Source of the DNA: Polaribacter pectinis
GTDB taxonomy: Bacteria; Bacteroidota; Bacteroidia; Flavobacteriales; Flavobacteriaceae
Length of the DNA stretch: 64,000 nucleotides
Assembly (NCBI RefSeq): GCF_014352875.1
Contig: NZ_CP060695.1
Location: 403,501 to 467,500 of the forward strand
Reading direction: 5' to 3'
Under the pieces are notes generated by a model that saw nothing but the letters and a program-made list of their open reading frames with translations, ran no database searches and was not told where the DNA came from. A program made the position numbers and the translations under genes. The stretch's first letter is position 1; each line of letters begins with the position of its first letter. Positions 1-8,073 of the stretch are shown here, one piece after another.

Positions 1-1
1 G

Positions 2-328
2 CAAGTAGACAAATACGAAGATATTGGAAATTCTGTAGATGCTTTAAGCGAATTTTCAACACATGGTGAAAGAGCAGATTTTGCAGGTTTTATTTTGATG
101 AATGAAGAAAAACAAGAAATTTTCTCTTTCGGAAAATACAAAGGAAGAACTGTAGAAGAAGTATTTAAAGAAAATCCTGGGTATAATAATTGGATTCAGA
201 ATGCAGATTTTCCTCTTTATACAAAAAAGGTTTTAAAAGAAATAAAAGAAAGAATGTCTGCTCCAAAAGACACCATGTCTGAAGCAGATAAGTTACAGGC
301 TTTGCAGCAGAAGTTTAATTTACGATAG
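2..328 (+). CDS. 3'-5' exonuclease, DNA polymerase III epsilon-like (C-terminal part)
   Basis: The reading frame is open from the left edge, so the start and the catalytic exonuclease core lie outside the window; 108 residues remain. The visible part ends the exonuclease fold (ERADFAGFI) and then carries a small module with FGKYKGRTVEEV and PGYNNWI. In Bacteroidota this module is often found at the C-terminus of DnaQ-like proofreading exonucleases, which remove mismatched 3' ends. The exonuclease assignment rests on this tail and on family knowledge, since none of the catalytic acidic residues are visible. The next gene starts 52 nt downstream on the same strand. Confidence 0.7.
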   Translation, partial: QVDKYEDIGNSVDALSEFSTHGERADFAGFILMNEEKQEIFSFGKYKGRTVEEVFKENPGYNNWIQNADFPLYTKKVLKEIKERMSAPKDTMSEADKLQALQQKFNLR

Positions 329-380
329 ATTTTTAGATTTATAGTAAGTCTAAATATCTAACAGTTTAAATATCTAAAAC

Positions 381-866
381 ATGTTTACAGCATATAAAAA
401 TTTACCAAATAATTCTCGAGTTTGGATTTATCAATCTGACAGGGAGTTTACAAATAAAGAAATCGAGTTTATTTCAGCAAAAGCAGAAGAATTCATTAAT
501 CAATGGACGCGTCATGGAGACGATTTAAAAGGATCATTTACCATAAAGTACAATCAGTTTTTAGTATTGGCAGTAGATGAAAGTTTTAATAACGTATCTG
601 GTTGTTCTATAGATAGTTCTGTTCGTTTTATTCAGCAATTAGAAAATGAATTACAGTTAGATTTAATGAACAAAATGAATGTTACTTTTAAAGATAATGA
701 CACGATTAATTTAGTGAAATTGTCTGATTTTCAGAATTTTGCAAAAGAAAGAAAAGTAACCTCGGAAACCATTGTTTTTAATAATATGGTAAATTCTAAA
801 GAAGAATTTGAAAACAATTGGGAAGTTCCTGCAAAAGAAAGTTGGCACAAACGCTTTTTGGTATAA
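381..866 (+). CDS. Conserved Bacteroidota protein of unknown function (161 aa)
   Basis: A soluble 161-residue protein with no signal peptide or membrane segment. It begins MFTAYKNLPNNSRVWIYQSD and has an internal GCSIDSSVRFIQQLE stretch. I recognise it as a protein widespread in flavobacteria that databases often label 'ABC transporter ATPase'. No Walker A, Walker B or ABC signature motif is present, so that label is not supported. It follows the exonuclease gene on the same strand and may be co-transcribed. I cannot give a function. Confidence 0.75.
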   Translation: MFTAYKNLPNNSRVWIYQSDREFTNKEIEFISAKAEEFINQWTRHGDDLKGSFTIKYNQFLVLAVDESFNNVSGCSIDSSVRFIQQLENELQLDLMNKMNVTFKDNDTINLVKLSDFQNFAKERKVTSETIVFNNMVNSKEEFENNWEVPAKESWHKRFLV

Positions 867-907
867 CTTTTGATTTTAGATTACAGCATTAAGTTAACAA
901 ACAAGTT

Positions 908-986
908 GCGTTAAGGATTGAGCGGTCTGTTTGAGCTCTCTCGCTTTTTAGCGAGAAGCGAGTAGCGAAAGCCTGTTAAAACGCCC
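908..986 (+). repeat. Dispersed non-coding repeat, copy A
   Basis: A 79-bp intergenic element that begins GCGTTAAGGATTGAGCGG and ends GCGAAAGCCTGTTAAAACGCCC. In its centre is a perfect 7-bp hairpin (939-945 with 950-956, loop TTTT). Related elements lie at 3936-4076 and 49094-49172, both in the opposite orientation. The ends are conserved and the middle varies. I recall similar strings scattered through flavobacterial genomes, but no function is established. Confidence 0.65.
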
Positions 987-1007
987 AAAAAATATTTAAA
1001 ATAAAGA

Positions 1008-3926
1008 ATGAAGAAAAAGTTAGCACTTATAGTATTATTGATTTCCGTTTTCGGTTTTCAAGCCCAAAGTATAGATCCTTTAAGAACGAAAGATTTTGAA
1101 GCTCAAAAAATTTGGGTAGATAGTATTTTAAATAATATGTCTACTGATGAAAAAATAGGACAGTTATTTATGGTGCAAGCCTATTCTAATTTAGATAAAA
1201 AACACGAAGATTTTATTACGGAAATGATTACAAAATATCATGTTGGTAATTTAATTTTTATGCAAGGAACTCCAGAAAAACAAGCAGAGTTAAATAACAA
1301 ATATCAAGCTGCAGCAAAAGTACCATTAATGATTGGTTTTGATGGAGAATGGGGTTTAGATATGCGTTTAGATAATACATACAGATTTCCTTGGAACATG
1401 ACTTTAGGTGCTATTAGAAACGATTCTTTGGTAAAACAGTTTGGCGAACATTTAGGGAAACATTGCAAACGATTGGGGATTCATGTAAACTTTGCGCCTG
1501 TTGTAGATATTAATGTAAATCCAGAAAACCCAATTATTGGAAACCGCTCTTTTGGTGAAAGTAAAGAAAATGTAACACAAAAAGCAATTGCTTTTACACA
1601 AGGAATGCAAAGTTATGGCGTTTTAGCCAACGCAAAACATTTTCCTGGACATGGAGATACAGCTGCAGATTCTCATCATACCTTACCTTTTTTAGATTTT
1701 GATATGGCTCGTTTAGATTCCATAGAATTATATCCTTACAAAAGAGTTTTCGATGCAGGAATGACAAGTGTTATGACCGCACATTTAAGCATACCAAGTT
1801 TAGAACCAAATACAAGTTTACCAACTTCTTTGTCTAAAAAAGTAGTAACAGATTTGTTGCAACAAAAAATGGGTTTTTTAGGGTTGATAATTACTGATGG
1901 TTTAAACATGAAAGGTGCAACTGATTATGCAACCTCTGCAGAAATAGATTTGGCTGCCATACAAGCAGGAAATGATCTATTGTTAATTCCGCAAGATGTG
2001 CCAGCAACTGTAAAGTTGATGAAAAATGCCATTGCTTTAAAAACGCTTTCAGAAGAACGTTTAGATTTTTCTGTCCGTAAAATTTTAAAAGCTAAATATT
2101 GGGCAGGTTTACATAATTATAAACCAATAGTTTTAGAAAATTTACGAGAAGATTTAAATACGGTAGAAGACGATTTATTACACAGAGAGTTGGTGAAAAA
2201 TTCTATTACCGTTGTTAAAAATTTACAGGGAAATATCCCTATTAGAAATTTGGAAAAAAAGAAAATTGCTTATGTAGAGTTAGGTGATGATTCTGGAGAA
2301 TCTTTTGTAAAAATGCTAAAGAACTACACCAAAGTAGATGTCATTTCTGATAAAAATTTAGACCAAGTTCTTAAAAAGTTAAAACCATACAATTCAGTAA
2401 TTATTGGTTTTCATAAATCTAATTTACATCCTTGGAAAAGTTATAAGTTTAGCAATAAAGAATTGGTTTGGTTGCAAGAAATTGCCAGGGAAAAAGATGT
2501 TATTTTAGATGTTTTTACAAGTCCTTATAGTTTGTTACAAGTAAAATCTTTTACAAATATCGAGAATATTATTGTTTCGTATCAGAATAGTAAATTGGCG
2601 CAAGAACTTTCTGCACAATTAATTTTTGGAGCTTTTGGAGCAAAAGGAAAATTACCAGTTTCTATTAGAGATGAATATGCAGAAGGCCATGGTTTAATAA
2701 CTTCTAATTTAAGTAGATTTGAATATACAACACCAGAAGCGGCTAAATTATCATCAAAAAAATTAGCGTTGATAGATAAAATGGCAGACACTATTTTAAA
2801 AGAAAAAATGGCGCCAGGTTTTCAAGTATTAGTTGCAAGAAACGGAAAAGTTGTTTTTAATAAAAGTTATGGATATCATACAGACGAAAAAAGAATTCTT
2901 GTAGAAAATTCAGATTTGTATGATTTGGCTTCTTTAACTAAAATTTTAGCGTCTCTTCCTCTAATTATGAAAGCAGAAGAAGAGCATAAGCTTCCTTTGT
3001 CTGCCAGCCTAAAAGATATTCTGCCAAGTTTTACAAGTTCTAATAAAGAAAAGGTTACTGTAAAAGAAATTTTATCGCATTTCGGACAATTAAAAGCTTG
3101 GATTCCTTTTTACAAAGACACGCAAGACAGTATTTCTGGTAAAAATTTGGCTACGTTTTATAGAAAGAAAAAATCGAATAAATTCGATATTAAAGTTGCA
3201 GAAAATTTATTTCTAAAACACAATTACAAAGACAGTATTTATAAATACATAAAAGAAGCAGACCAGAGAGAAAGAACAGGTTATAAATACAGCGATTTAG
3301 GGTATTATTTGTTTAAAGAAGCATTAGAAAATCAATATAAAAAGCCATTAAATACCTTGGTAGACGAAGAGTTTTATCAATCTTTAGGTGCAGATAGAAC
3401 CACTTATTTGCCCTTAAAAAAATTTACTAGAAACGATATTGTTCCTACTGAAAAAGACGATTATTACAGAAAACAATTATTGCAAGGTTATGTGCATGAC
3501 ATGGGCGCAGCAATGATGGGTGGAGTAGGAGGTCATGCAGGTTTATTTGCCAATGCAAATGACGTTGCAAAAATTATGCAAATGTATTTACAGAAAGGTT
3601 TTTATGGAGGTAAACGTTACTTAAAAACAGAAACTGTAGACAAATTTAATCATCGTTATTTTTCTAACGAAAAAGTTCGTAGAGGTTTAGGTTTCGATAA
3701 ACCACAACTAAATCCAAGAGTAAAAGCAACCTGTGGTTGTGTTTCCGATGAAAGTTTTGGGCATTCTGGTTTTACGGGCACGTACACTTGGGCAGATCCA
3801 CAAAGCGGAATTGTTTATGTGTTTTTATCTAACAGAGTGTATCCTACAATGGAAAACAGAGGTTTAATTAAGAGCAATGCACGTACTAAAATACAGCAGA
3901 TAATTCAAGATGCTATTTTGGATTAG
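1008..3926 (+). CDS. Glycoside hydrolase family 3 / beta-lactamase-like serine hydrolase fusion
   Basis: A 972-residue exported protein; the signal peptide is MKKKLALIVLLISVFGFQAQ. The N-terminal half is a GH3 beta-N-acetylhexosaminidase (NagZ-like) domain with KHFPGHGDTAADSHHTLP at about residues 208-225 and the nucleophile aspartate in ITDGLNMKGA (D297). The C-terminal third, from about residue 585, is a class C beta-lactamase/penicillin-binding fold with SLTK (S642, K645), YSD (761) in place of the usual YxN, and HSGFTGT (919) in place of KTG. The fusion suggests periplasmic cleavage of peptidoglycan or aminosugar substrates followed by esterase or peptidase action. That coupling is inference; the two-domain design is known in Bacteroidota. 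A dispersed repeat sits just upstream. Confidence 0.9.
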   Translation: MKKKLALIVLLISVFGFQAQSIDPLRTKDFEAQKIWVDSILNNMSTDEKIGQLFMVQAYSNLDKKHEDFITEMITKYHVGNLIFMQGTPEKQAELNNKYQAAAKVPLMIGFDGEWGLDMRLDNTYRFPWNMTLGAIRNDSLVKQFGEHLGKHCKRLGIHVNFAPVVDINVNPENPIIGNRSFGESKENVTQKAIAFTQGMQSYGVLANAKHFPGHGDTAADSHHTLPFLDFDMARLDSIELYPYKRVFDAGMTSVMTAHLSIPSLEPNTSLPTSLSKKVVTDLLQQKMGFLGLIITDGLNMKGATDYATSAEIDLAAIQAGNDLLLIPQDVPATVKLMKNAIALKTLSEERLDFSVRKILKAKYWAGLHNYKPIVLENLREDLNTVEDDLLHRELVKNSITVVKNLQGNIPIRNLEKKKIAYVELGDDSGESFVKMLKNYTKVDVISDKNLDQVLKKLKPYNSVIIGFHKSNLHPWKSYKFSNKELVWLQEIAREKDVILDVFTSPYSLLQVKSFTNIENIIVSYQNSKLAQELSAQLIFGAFGAKGKLPVSIRDEYAEGHGLITSNLSRFEYTTPEAAKLSSKKLALIDKMADTILKEKMAPGFQVLVARNGKVVFNKSYGYHTDEKRILVENSDLYDLASLTKILASLPLIMKAEEEHKLPLSASLKDILPSFTSSNKEKVTVKEILSHFGQLKAWIPFYKDTQDSISGKNLATFYRKKKSNKFDIKVAENLFLKHNYKDSIYKYIKEADQRERTGYKYSDLGYYLFKEALENQYKKPLNTLVDEEFYQSLGADRTTYLPLKKFTRNDIVPTEKDDYYRKQLLQGYVHDMGAAMMGGVGGHAGLFANANDVAKIMQMYLQKGFYGGKRYLKTETVDKFNHRYFSNEKVRRGLGFDKPQLNPRVKATCGCVSDESFGHSGFTGTYTWADPQSGIVYVFLSNRVYPTMENRGLIKSNARTKIQQIIQDAILD

Positions 3927-3935
3927 AAGCTATTT

Positions 3936-4076
3936 CCTGCTTTCACTACTCGCTTTTTTTTATGCTGAATTTATTTCAGCACTTCATCTTTTTAAAAAGT
4001 AATTTCATTATTGTAACAGATACTGAATCGAGTTCAGCATAAAAAAAGAGCTTAAACAAGCCGTTCAATCAGGGCT
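3936..4076 (-). repeat. Dispersed non-coding repeat, copy C, with expanded hairpin centre
   Basis: Lies between the convergent GH3 gene and the acyltransferase gene. Its flanks (GCTTTCACTACTCGC at 3939-3953 and GAGCTTAAACAAGCCGTTCA from 4048) match the reverse complement of copy A. The centre is larger: CTTTTTTTATGCTGAA on the left pairs with TTCAGCATAAAAAAAG on the right (about 3954-3969 with 4033-4048), and an inner hairpin TGCTGAA/TTCAGCA lies at 3963-3981. The structure may also terminate both convergent transcripts. The outer end overlaps the acyltransferase stop codon. Confidence 0.55.
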
Positions 4077-5157
4077 AAACTCGTTTGCCAGCTTCAGTGA
4101 ATTCTTTATGCTTTTTTGCATTTGTAGGTGCAAATTTCGTATAAATCAAAATCAATAAACCAGAAAGAGTTAAGTAAAACCAACCTACCAAATTACCGTA
4201 AAAAAAAGAGATAGCCCAAGCTTGTAAACTATAAAATAAAGTGCAAAGAAAGAGGTTTAAACTAAAACGAAAGGTGTCTATAAACTCAATTTCATCAATT
4301 TTTTTAGAAGCTTTTTTCCATAATAAAAAAGGAATGATACTATTTAATATAATGAGATAAAATAATGGTTTTAAAAAGTTTCTTTTTGCTGGTTTTATAT
4401 AAGGTATGGCATTGTTTTTAATCATTGCATTTACTTCATCAACTTTTGTAAAATCTACTTGTGCTTTATTTAATTGTTGTAAAGTTTTCTCGTAATTTTC
4501 ATCATCATCAATATGTACAATTAAATTTTTTAGTTGTTTTGTAACTTCAGCTTTTAAAACATTAATGGCTTTTGCTTGTGCATTTTCTTCAAAAATCTGT
4601 CTAGTTGCAATTGGTGCTCCGTAATTTATACAAACTTTAGCTGGAAAATCTGATGGATGTTGATACGTAATTCCAACAGGAACTACTTTTATCTCTAAAT
4701 TTGGATGCTTTTCTAAAGCGCCAGAAACAATTCTGGTAAATCCTTTGCTTAAAGGTCTTACAGTTCTTTTTTTGTCATGACTTCCTTCAGGAAAAATCAT
4801 TAAAGTTTCTCCTTTGTGTAAAATACTAAAACACTTTTCGAAAATTTCTTGATTGTTTGCCAATTGTTTAATTCCGTCTCTAATTCTATAGATAGGCATT
4901 AAATATAAAGACTCTAAAATCTTTTTAATAAAAGGATTCTTAAAAGAAGCCGCTCTTACTAAAAAATGATTTTGTCTAGAATTTGTGGTGGTCACATATA
5001 AAGGATCTACCAAACCATTTGGGTGATTTACAGCGAATAAAACAGCACCTTTTTTGGGGATATTTTTACTACCTAAAACTCTAATTTTTTTACTGTAAAA
5101 AAAAAGGCCAATTTTTATATAACACCAAACAAGCCTAAACCAAATTTTCTGAATCAT
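4075..5157 (-). CDS. 1-acyl-sn-glycerol-3-phosphate acyltransferase-like protein
   Basis: A 360-residue membrane acyltransferase of the PlsC/LPLAT superfamily, which transfers acyl chains to lysophospholipids at the inner membrane. The catalytic block NHPNGLVDP (residues 44-52) and the FPEG block (122-125, followed by SHDKKR) are clear. The first block reads H-x5-D rather than the classical H-x4-D. An N-terminal hydrophobic segment (about 5-21) precedes the catalytic domain, and at least two membrane helices lie after about residue 265, making it longer than plain PlsC. It ends 4 nt from the start side of the preceding BASS gene and is probably in the same transcript. The exact lipid substrate cannot be read. 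Confidence 0.85.
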   Translation of the reverse strand: MIQKIWFRLVWCYIKIGLFFYSKKIRVLGSKNIPKKGAVLFAVNHPNGLVDPLYVTTTNSRQNHFLVRAASFKNPFIKKILESLYLMPIYRIRDGIKQLANNQEIFEKCFSILHKGETLMIFPEGSHDKKRTVRPLSKGFTRIVSGALEKHPNLEIKVVPVGITYQHPSDFPAKVCINYGAPIATRQIFEENAQAKAINVLKAEVTKQLKNLIVHIDDDENYEKTLQQLNKAQVDFTKVDEVNAMIKNNAIPYIKPAKRNFLKPLFYLIILNSIIPFLLWKKASKKIDEIEFIDTFRFSLNLFLCTLFYSLQAWAISFFYGNLVGWFYLTLSGLLILIYTKFAPTNAKKHKEFTEAGKRV

Positions 5158-5160
5158 AAT

Positions 5161-6096
5161 TTATACTTCTTTAAGTATTTTACTTTTCTTTCTGCCCCAA
5201 TAAGTAGCTAAAAGAATTCCAGAAAAAACATCCCAGATTCCCCAAAAAGCAGCCAATAAAGCCATTCCGCCTAAACCTTCAAAAAAACCAAAGATTAGCA
5301 ATAAGCCCAAACCACCATTTTGTATTCCTGTTTCCATAGAAATTGTTTTAGTGTCTTGTTTGTTTAAACCGAAACTTTTTGCCGTATAAAAACCAAGAAT
5401 AAATGCAAATATATTGTGTAAAATTACCAAGAAAATTACATGATGAATGTGATTTACAAACACTTCTAAATTTTGTGAAAATGCAATAAAAATTAGCGCT
5501 ATAAAAACTAGCATGGATAATGGTTTTAAAACCTTTTCTATTTTTTCTGCCATTTCTGGATGATAATGCTTTATCAACATGCCAAAAAAGAGTGGAATTC
5601 CTAAAATAAGAGAAACGAGTTTAAATAAATCATACGGATTTAAAGAAACTGTTTTTAAAATTTCGTTTGTAGGCTCATATAAACTTCCCCAAAACTGTAA
5701 ATTAAGCGGAGTCATAACAATACAAATTAAAGTAGCAAAAGCGGTTAAACTAACTGATAAAGCTGCATTTCCACCAGCCATTTTACTAAAGAAGTTAGAA
5801 ACATTTCCGCCAGGACAAGCAGCAATCATCATCATTCCCAAAGCAAAACTTGGGTGAGGTTGTATAATTAATATGGCTAAAAATGTAAATGCTGGTAACA
5901 GAATAAATTGCGATAAAACACCTACAAAAACAATTTTAGGTTTTTTAAACAATCTTTTAAAATCGTCAATTTTTATACCTAAAGCAACGCCAAACATTAT
6001 AATGGCAATAGCAATGTTTAAAACCCACAAACCACTTTCATCGAAGTTTATTTTTATGGAATCTATGTCTATTTCTGGACTAGTTTTTAAAAGCAT
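5161..6096 (-). CDS. Bile acid:sodium symporter (BASS) family transporter
   Basis: A multi-helix inner-membrane protein of 311 residues from the ATG chosen here; a GTG 18 nt upstream is an alternative start. It has the alternating hydrophobic segments and the Pro/Gly-rich AACPGGNVSNFFSKMAGGNA stretch typical of BASS transporters, plus ETGIQNGGLGLLL near the C-terminus. Family members move organic anions with Na+; in bacteria the natural substrate is often unknown. The start overlaps the end of the DUF4159 gene by 17 nt, indicating translational coupling. Confidence 0.85.
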   Translation of the reverse strand: MLLKTSPEIDIDSIKINFDESGLWVLNIAIAIIMFGVALGIKIDDFKRLFKKPKIVFVGVLSQFILLPAFTFLAILIIQPHPSFALGMMMIAACPGGNVSNFFSKMAGGNAALSVSLTAFATLICIVMTPLNLQFWGSLYEPTNEILKTVSLNPYDLFKLVSLILGIPLFFGMLIKHYHPEMAEKIEKVLKPLSMLVFIALIFIAFSQNLEVFVNHIHHVIFLVILHNIFAFILGFYTAKSFGLNKQDTKTISMETGIQNGGLGLLLIFGFFEGLGGMALLAAFWGIWDVFSGILLATYWGRKKSKILKEV

Positions 6097-6721
6097 ATTC
6101 AATAATATTTGCACCCATTTTTAATGCTTTTTCACGAACACTTTTAGGATTGTTGTGTATAATTTCATCTTCCCAACCATCGCTTAAATCGGTTTCAAAA
6201 TCGTAAAAAACAATTAATCTTCCTTCGTAAAATAAGCCAAAACCTTGCGCCGCTTTTTTATCATGCTCGTGTATTTTTGGCAAACCATTTGGAAACTTAA
6301 AAGTCTGATTATAAATTGCGTGATTACTTGGTATTTCTTTCAATTCTAATTTAGGAAAAACTTTTTTAAGTTCTTTTCTAATAAATTTATCCAAACCATA
6401 ATTGTCTGAAATGTGCAAAAAACCACCAGAAATTAAATAGTTTCTTAAGTTGGTTGCTTCATCATCAGAAAAAAATACATTTCCATGACCAGTCATAAAA
6501 ACCAACGGAAAATTAAAGATTTCTTCACTACCAACAGTAACCGTTTGTGGATTTTTAGAGATACTTGTTTTAATGTTTGTGTTTGCAAATTCAACTAAAT
6601 TAGGGATTGCAGTTGGGTTCGAATACCAATCTCCACCACCATTATATTTTAATATGGCAACATCTTGTGCGTTTGTGTTTAAAAACAAACAAGTAAATAA
6701 TAAAAATAGAATTTGCTTCAT
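6080..6721 (-). CDS. Exported DUF4159 family protein
   Basis: 213 residues with a cleavable signal peptide ending LFLNTNA. The mature part begins DVAILKYNGGGDWYSNP and contains FMTGHGNVFFSDDEATNLRNYL and GGFLHISDNYGLDKFIRKEL, which I recognise as DUF4159. The fold resembles glutamine-amidotransferase-like domains, but no function is established. It is the first gene of a compact minus-strand run with the BASS transporter and the acyltransferase. It is likely periplasmic. Confidence 0.85.
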   Translation of the reverse strand: MKQILFLLFTCLFLNTNAQDVAILKYNGGGDWYSNPTAIPNLVEFANTNIKTSISKNPQTVTVGSEEIFNFPLVFMTGHGNVFFSDDEATNLRNYLISGGFLHISDNYGLDKFIRKELKKVFPKLELKEIPSNHAIYNQTFKFPNGLPKIHEHDKKAAQGFGLFYEGRLIVFYDFETDLSDGWEDEIIHNNPKSVREKALKMGANIIEYAFKN

Positions 6722-6793
6722 TTAGAACCCTCATTAAGATTTGAAGCAAGATAGTAATTTACAATTTGACAATAAAAAAACGCCATATAAATT

Positions 6794-7159
6794 TTAAGCT
6801 GGAAATTTGAATCCTTTAAAAGCTCCTTTAATTAAAGATTTAAAAAGACTTTCTAGTATTATTGATAATAAATATGCTCCAACAGAAATAGATATGACAG
6901 ACTGTATTAAATTAGATTTTCTTTTTTGGATGTTTTTAATTTTTGATGTATTTATTTCAATAATTTTTTTGGAACTCTCTACTACAATTCTATCATTTTT
7001 AAATTCTACTATTTTTCCTTTAATTTCTTTTGAGTCTAATAATTCAATTTTTACTTTTTTAGGTTTTAAAGTTTTATAATCTTTTAAATCAAAAGTTTTA
7101 TAAGAATAACAACTTTGAAATAAAATTAAGATAGATAATACACAGATTGCTTTTTTCAT
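6794..7159 (-). CDS. Small lipoprotein of unknown function
   Basis: 121 residues from the ATG at 7159; an earlier in-frame start at 7183 would place eight charged residues ahead of the signal peptide and is less likely. MKKAICVLSILILFQSC is a lipoprotein signal with Cys17 as the expected lipidation site. The mature part is Lys-rich (KPKKVKIELLDSKEIKGKIV) and ends with a hydrophobic segment (LIQSVISISVGAYLLSIIL). It is the last gene of the lipoprotein island. Its upstream region carries one of the four palindromes and is nearly a duplicate of the region upstream of the gene at 9627-10163. Confidence 0.6.
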   Translation of the reverse strand: MKKAICVLSILILFQSCYSYKTFDLKDYKTLKPKKVKIELLDSKEIKGKIVEFKNDRIVVESSKKIIEINTSKIKNIQKRKSNLIQSVISISVGAYLLSIILESLFKSLIKGAFKGFKFPA

Positions 7160-7210
7160 AATTAACTGATTTTTATTTTTCAACCAAATTAGAAATCAAT
7201 TTAAAAAGAA

Positions 7211-7248
7211 GAGTCTAGAATTTCTCGATTTTAAGAAATTCCGGACAC
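7211..7248. promoter_or_regulatory. Island palindrome, site 1 (candidate operator)
   Basis: Arms GAGTCTAGAATTTCT (7211-7225) and AGAAATTCCGGACAC (7234-7248), imperfect at the outer positions. The site ends 51 nt upstream of the start codon at 7159. The DNA between site and start is nearly identical to that at 10164-10214. Confidence 0.6.
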
Positions 7249-7341
7249 ATTTATTTTAATCTACTCATTTTTAGTGTTTTAAAAACACATTTTTAAATTT
7301 CTTGACTGTTTTTAAAGTAATTTTTTTCATAATTTTGAAAT

Positions 7342-7412
7342 GTTAAATATTAATAAATTAGCGTTTGTTATGATTAACTTTTAGGCAGTTGTTGGTAGCA
7401 ACTGCTTTTTTT
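7342..7412 (+). ncRNA. Candidate small RNA, repeat unit 1
   Basis: A perfect Bacteroidota -7 element (TAATTTTG, 7330-7337) is followed 48 nt later by a terminator-type hairpin GCAGTTG/CAACTGC (7385-7391 with 7399-7405) and seven T residues (7406-7412). The predicted RNA is about 70 nt and stops exactly at the end of the convergent lipoprotein gene. Compared with units 2 and 3, the sixth stem pair changes from A-T to T-A on both sides, a compensatory change that supports selection on RNA structure. The start site is estimated from the -7 element. No -33 box is obvious. Confidence 0.5.
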
Positions 7413-7938
7413 AATTTCTTTTGCTGTCTAATGATAAATTAAATTTACCTTCAGTAACTTTTAATTCGTCTCCTTTATCATTATATAAAGTGCATTCAAA
7501 AGTACCTACTGCTATTGTTGATGATAATTCTGTGAAAATTATATTACCATTTTCCTGATTGCTTTTTGTATTATAAAAAATACGCTCATTATGAAGAACC
7601 ATACCACTATGACTGGTATCTAACTCGCTACTTAATTCTTCGTTCAATGTATTTTTTTCAGTTACAGGATTTAATAAGTTCATAAACAATGTATATTCAC
7701 CACCACCATAAAATGTAATTCTCTTATTATTGCCATTTTCTTTGAAAGCCCAAGAAAACGGTCTAATATCACCACCACCAATGCCTGTTCCAGCAGAAGG
7801 TGTATAAAGTTTTCCATTTACGAGGCAAGAAAAGGAGTCGTTTCCTGTTGATTCGTTTGTATTTAGATTGTTGCCTTCGCAATTAAATAGTGTTAGTGCA
7901 AAAAGAAATAGTACTGTTTTTAAGATTGTTGTTTTCAT
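7411..7938 (-). CDS. Lipoprotein, DUF6252-like family, paralogue 1
   Basis: 175 residues with a lipoprotein signal (FLFALTLFNC, lipidated Cys20) and a low-complexity Asn/Thr/Ser linker. The mature domain opens with SFSCLVNGKLYTPSAGTG and closes with KVTEGKFNLSLDSKRN. It is closely similar to the product at 8953-9489 and more distantly to that at 8072-8668. The 'xCxVNGKxYTP' opening resembles small flavobacterial surface lipoproteins (DUF6252-like); I am moderately sure of the family and know no function. Unlike its neighbours it lacks the palindrome upstream. Confidence 0.8.
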   Translation of the reverse strand: MKTTILKTVLFLFALTLFNCEGNNLNTNESTGNDSFSCLVNGKLYTPSAGTGIGGGDIRPFSWAFKENGNNKRITFYGGGEYTLFMNLLNPVTEKNTLNEELSSELDTSHSGMVLHNERIFYNTKSNQENGNIIFTELSSTIAVGTFECTLYNDKGDELKVTEGKFNLSLDSKRN

Positions 7939-8002
7939 AATTAAAGAGTTTTAGAGTTAATTTGTAAAAATGTTAAAGTAATTTTTTTCATAATTTTGAA
8001 AT

Positions 8003-8073
8003 GTTAAGTATTAATAAATTGGTGTTTATTGTATTTAATATATTTAGCAGTAGTTGGCGCTACTGCTTTTTTT
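8003..8073 (+). ncRNA. Candidate small RNA, repeat unit 2
   Basis: Same arrangement as unit 1: -7 element TAATTTTG at 7991-7998, then hairpin GCAGTAG/CTACTGC (8047-8053 with 8060-8066) and a seven-T tract (8067-8073). It differs from unit 3 at about four positions in 72. The T tract overlaps the stop codon of the convergent gene at 8072-8668. The unit lies inside the gap upstream of the gene at 7411-7938. Confidence 0.5.

Noticed and set aside
381..866. Annotation as an ABC transporter ATPase
   Set aside because: No Walker A, Walker B or ABC signature motif is present in its 161 residues; the label appears to be a propagated database name.
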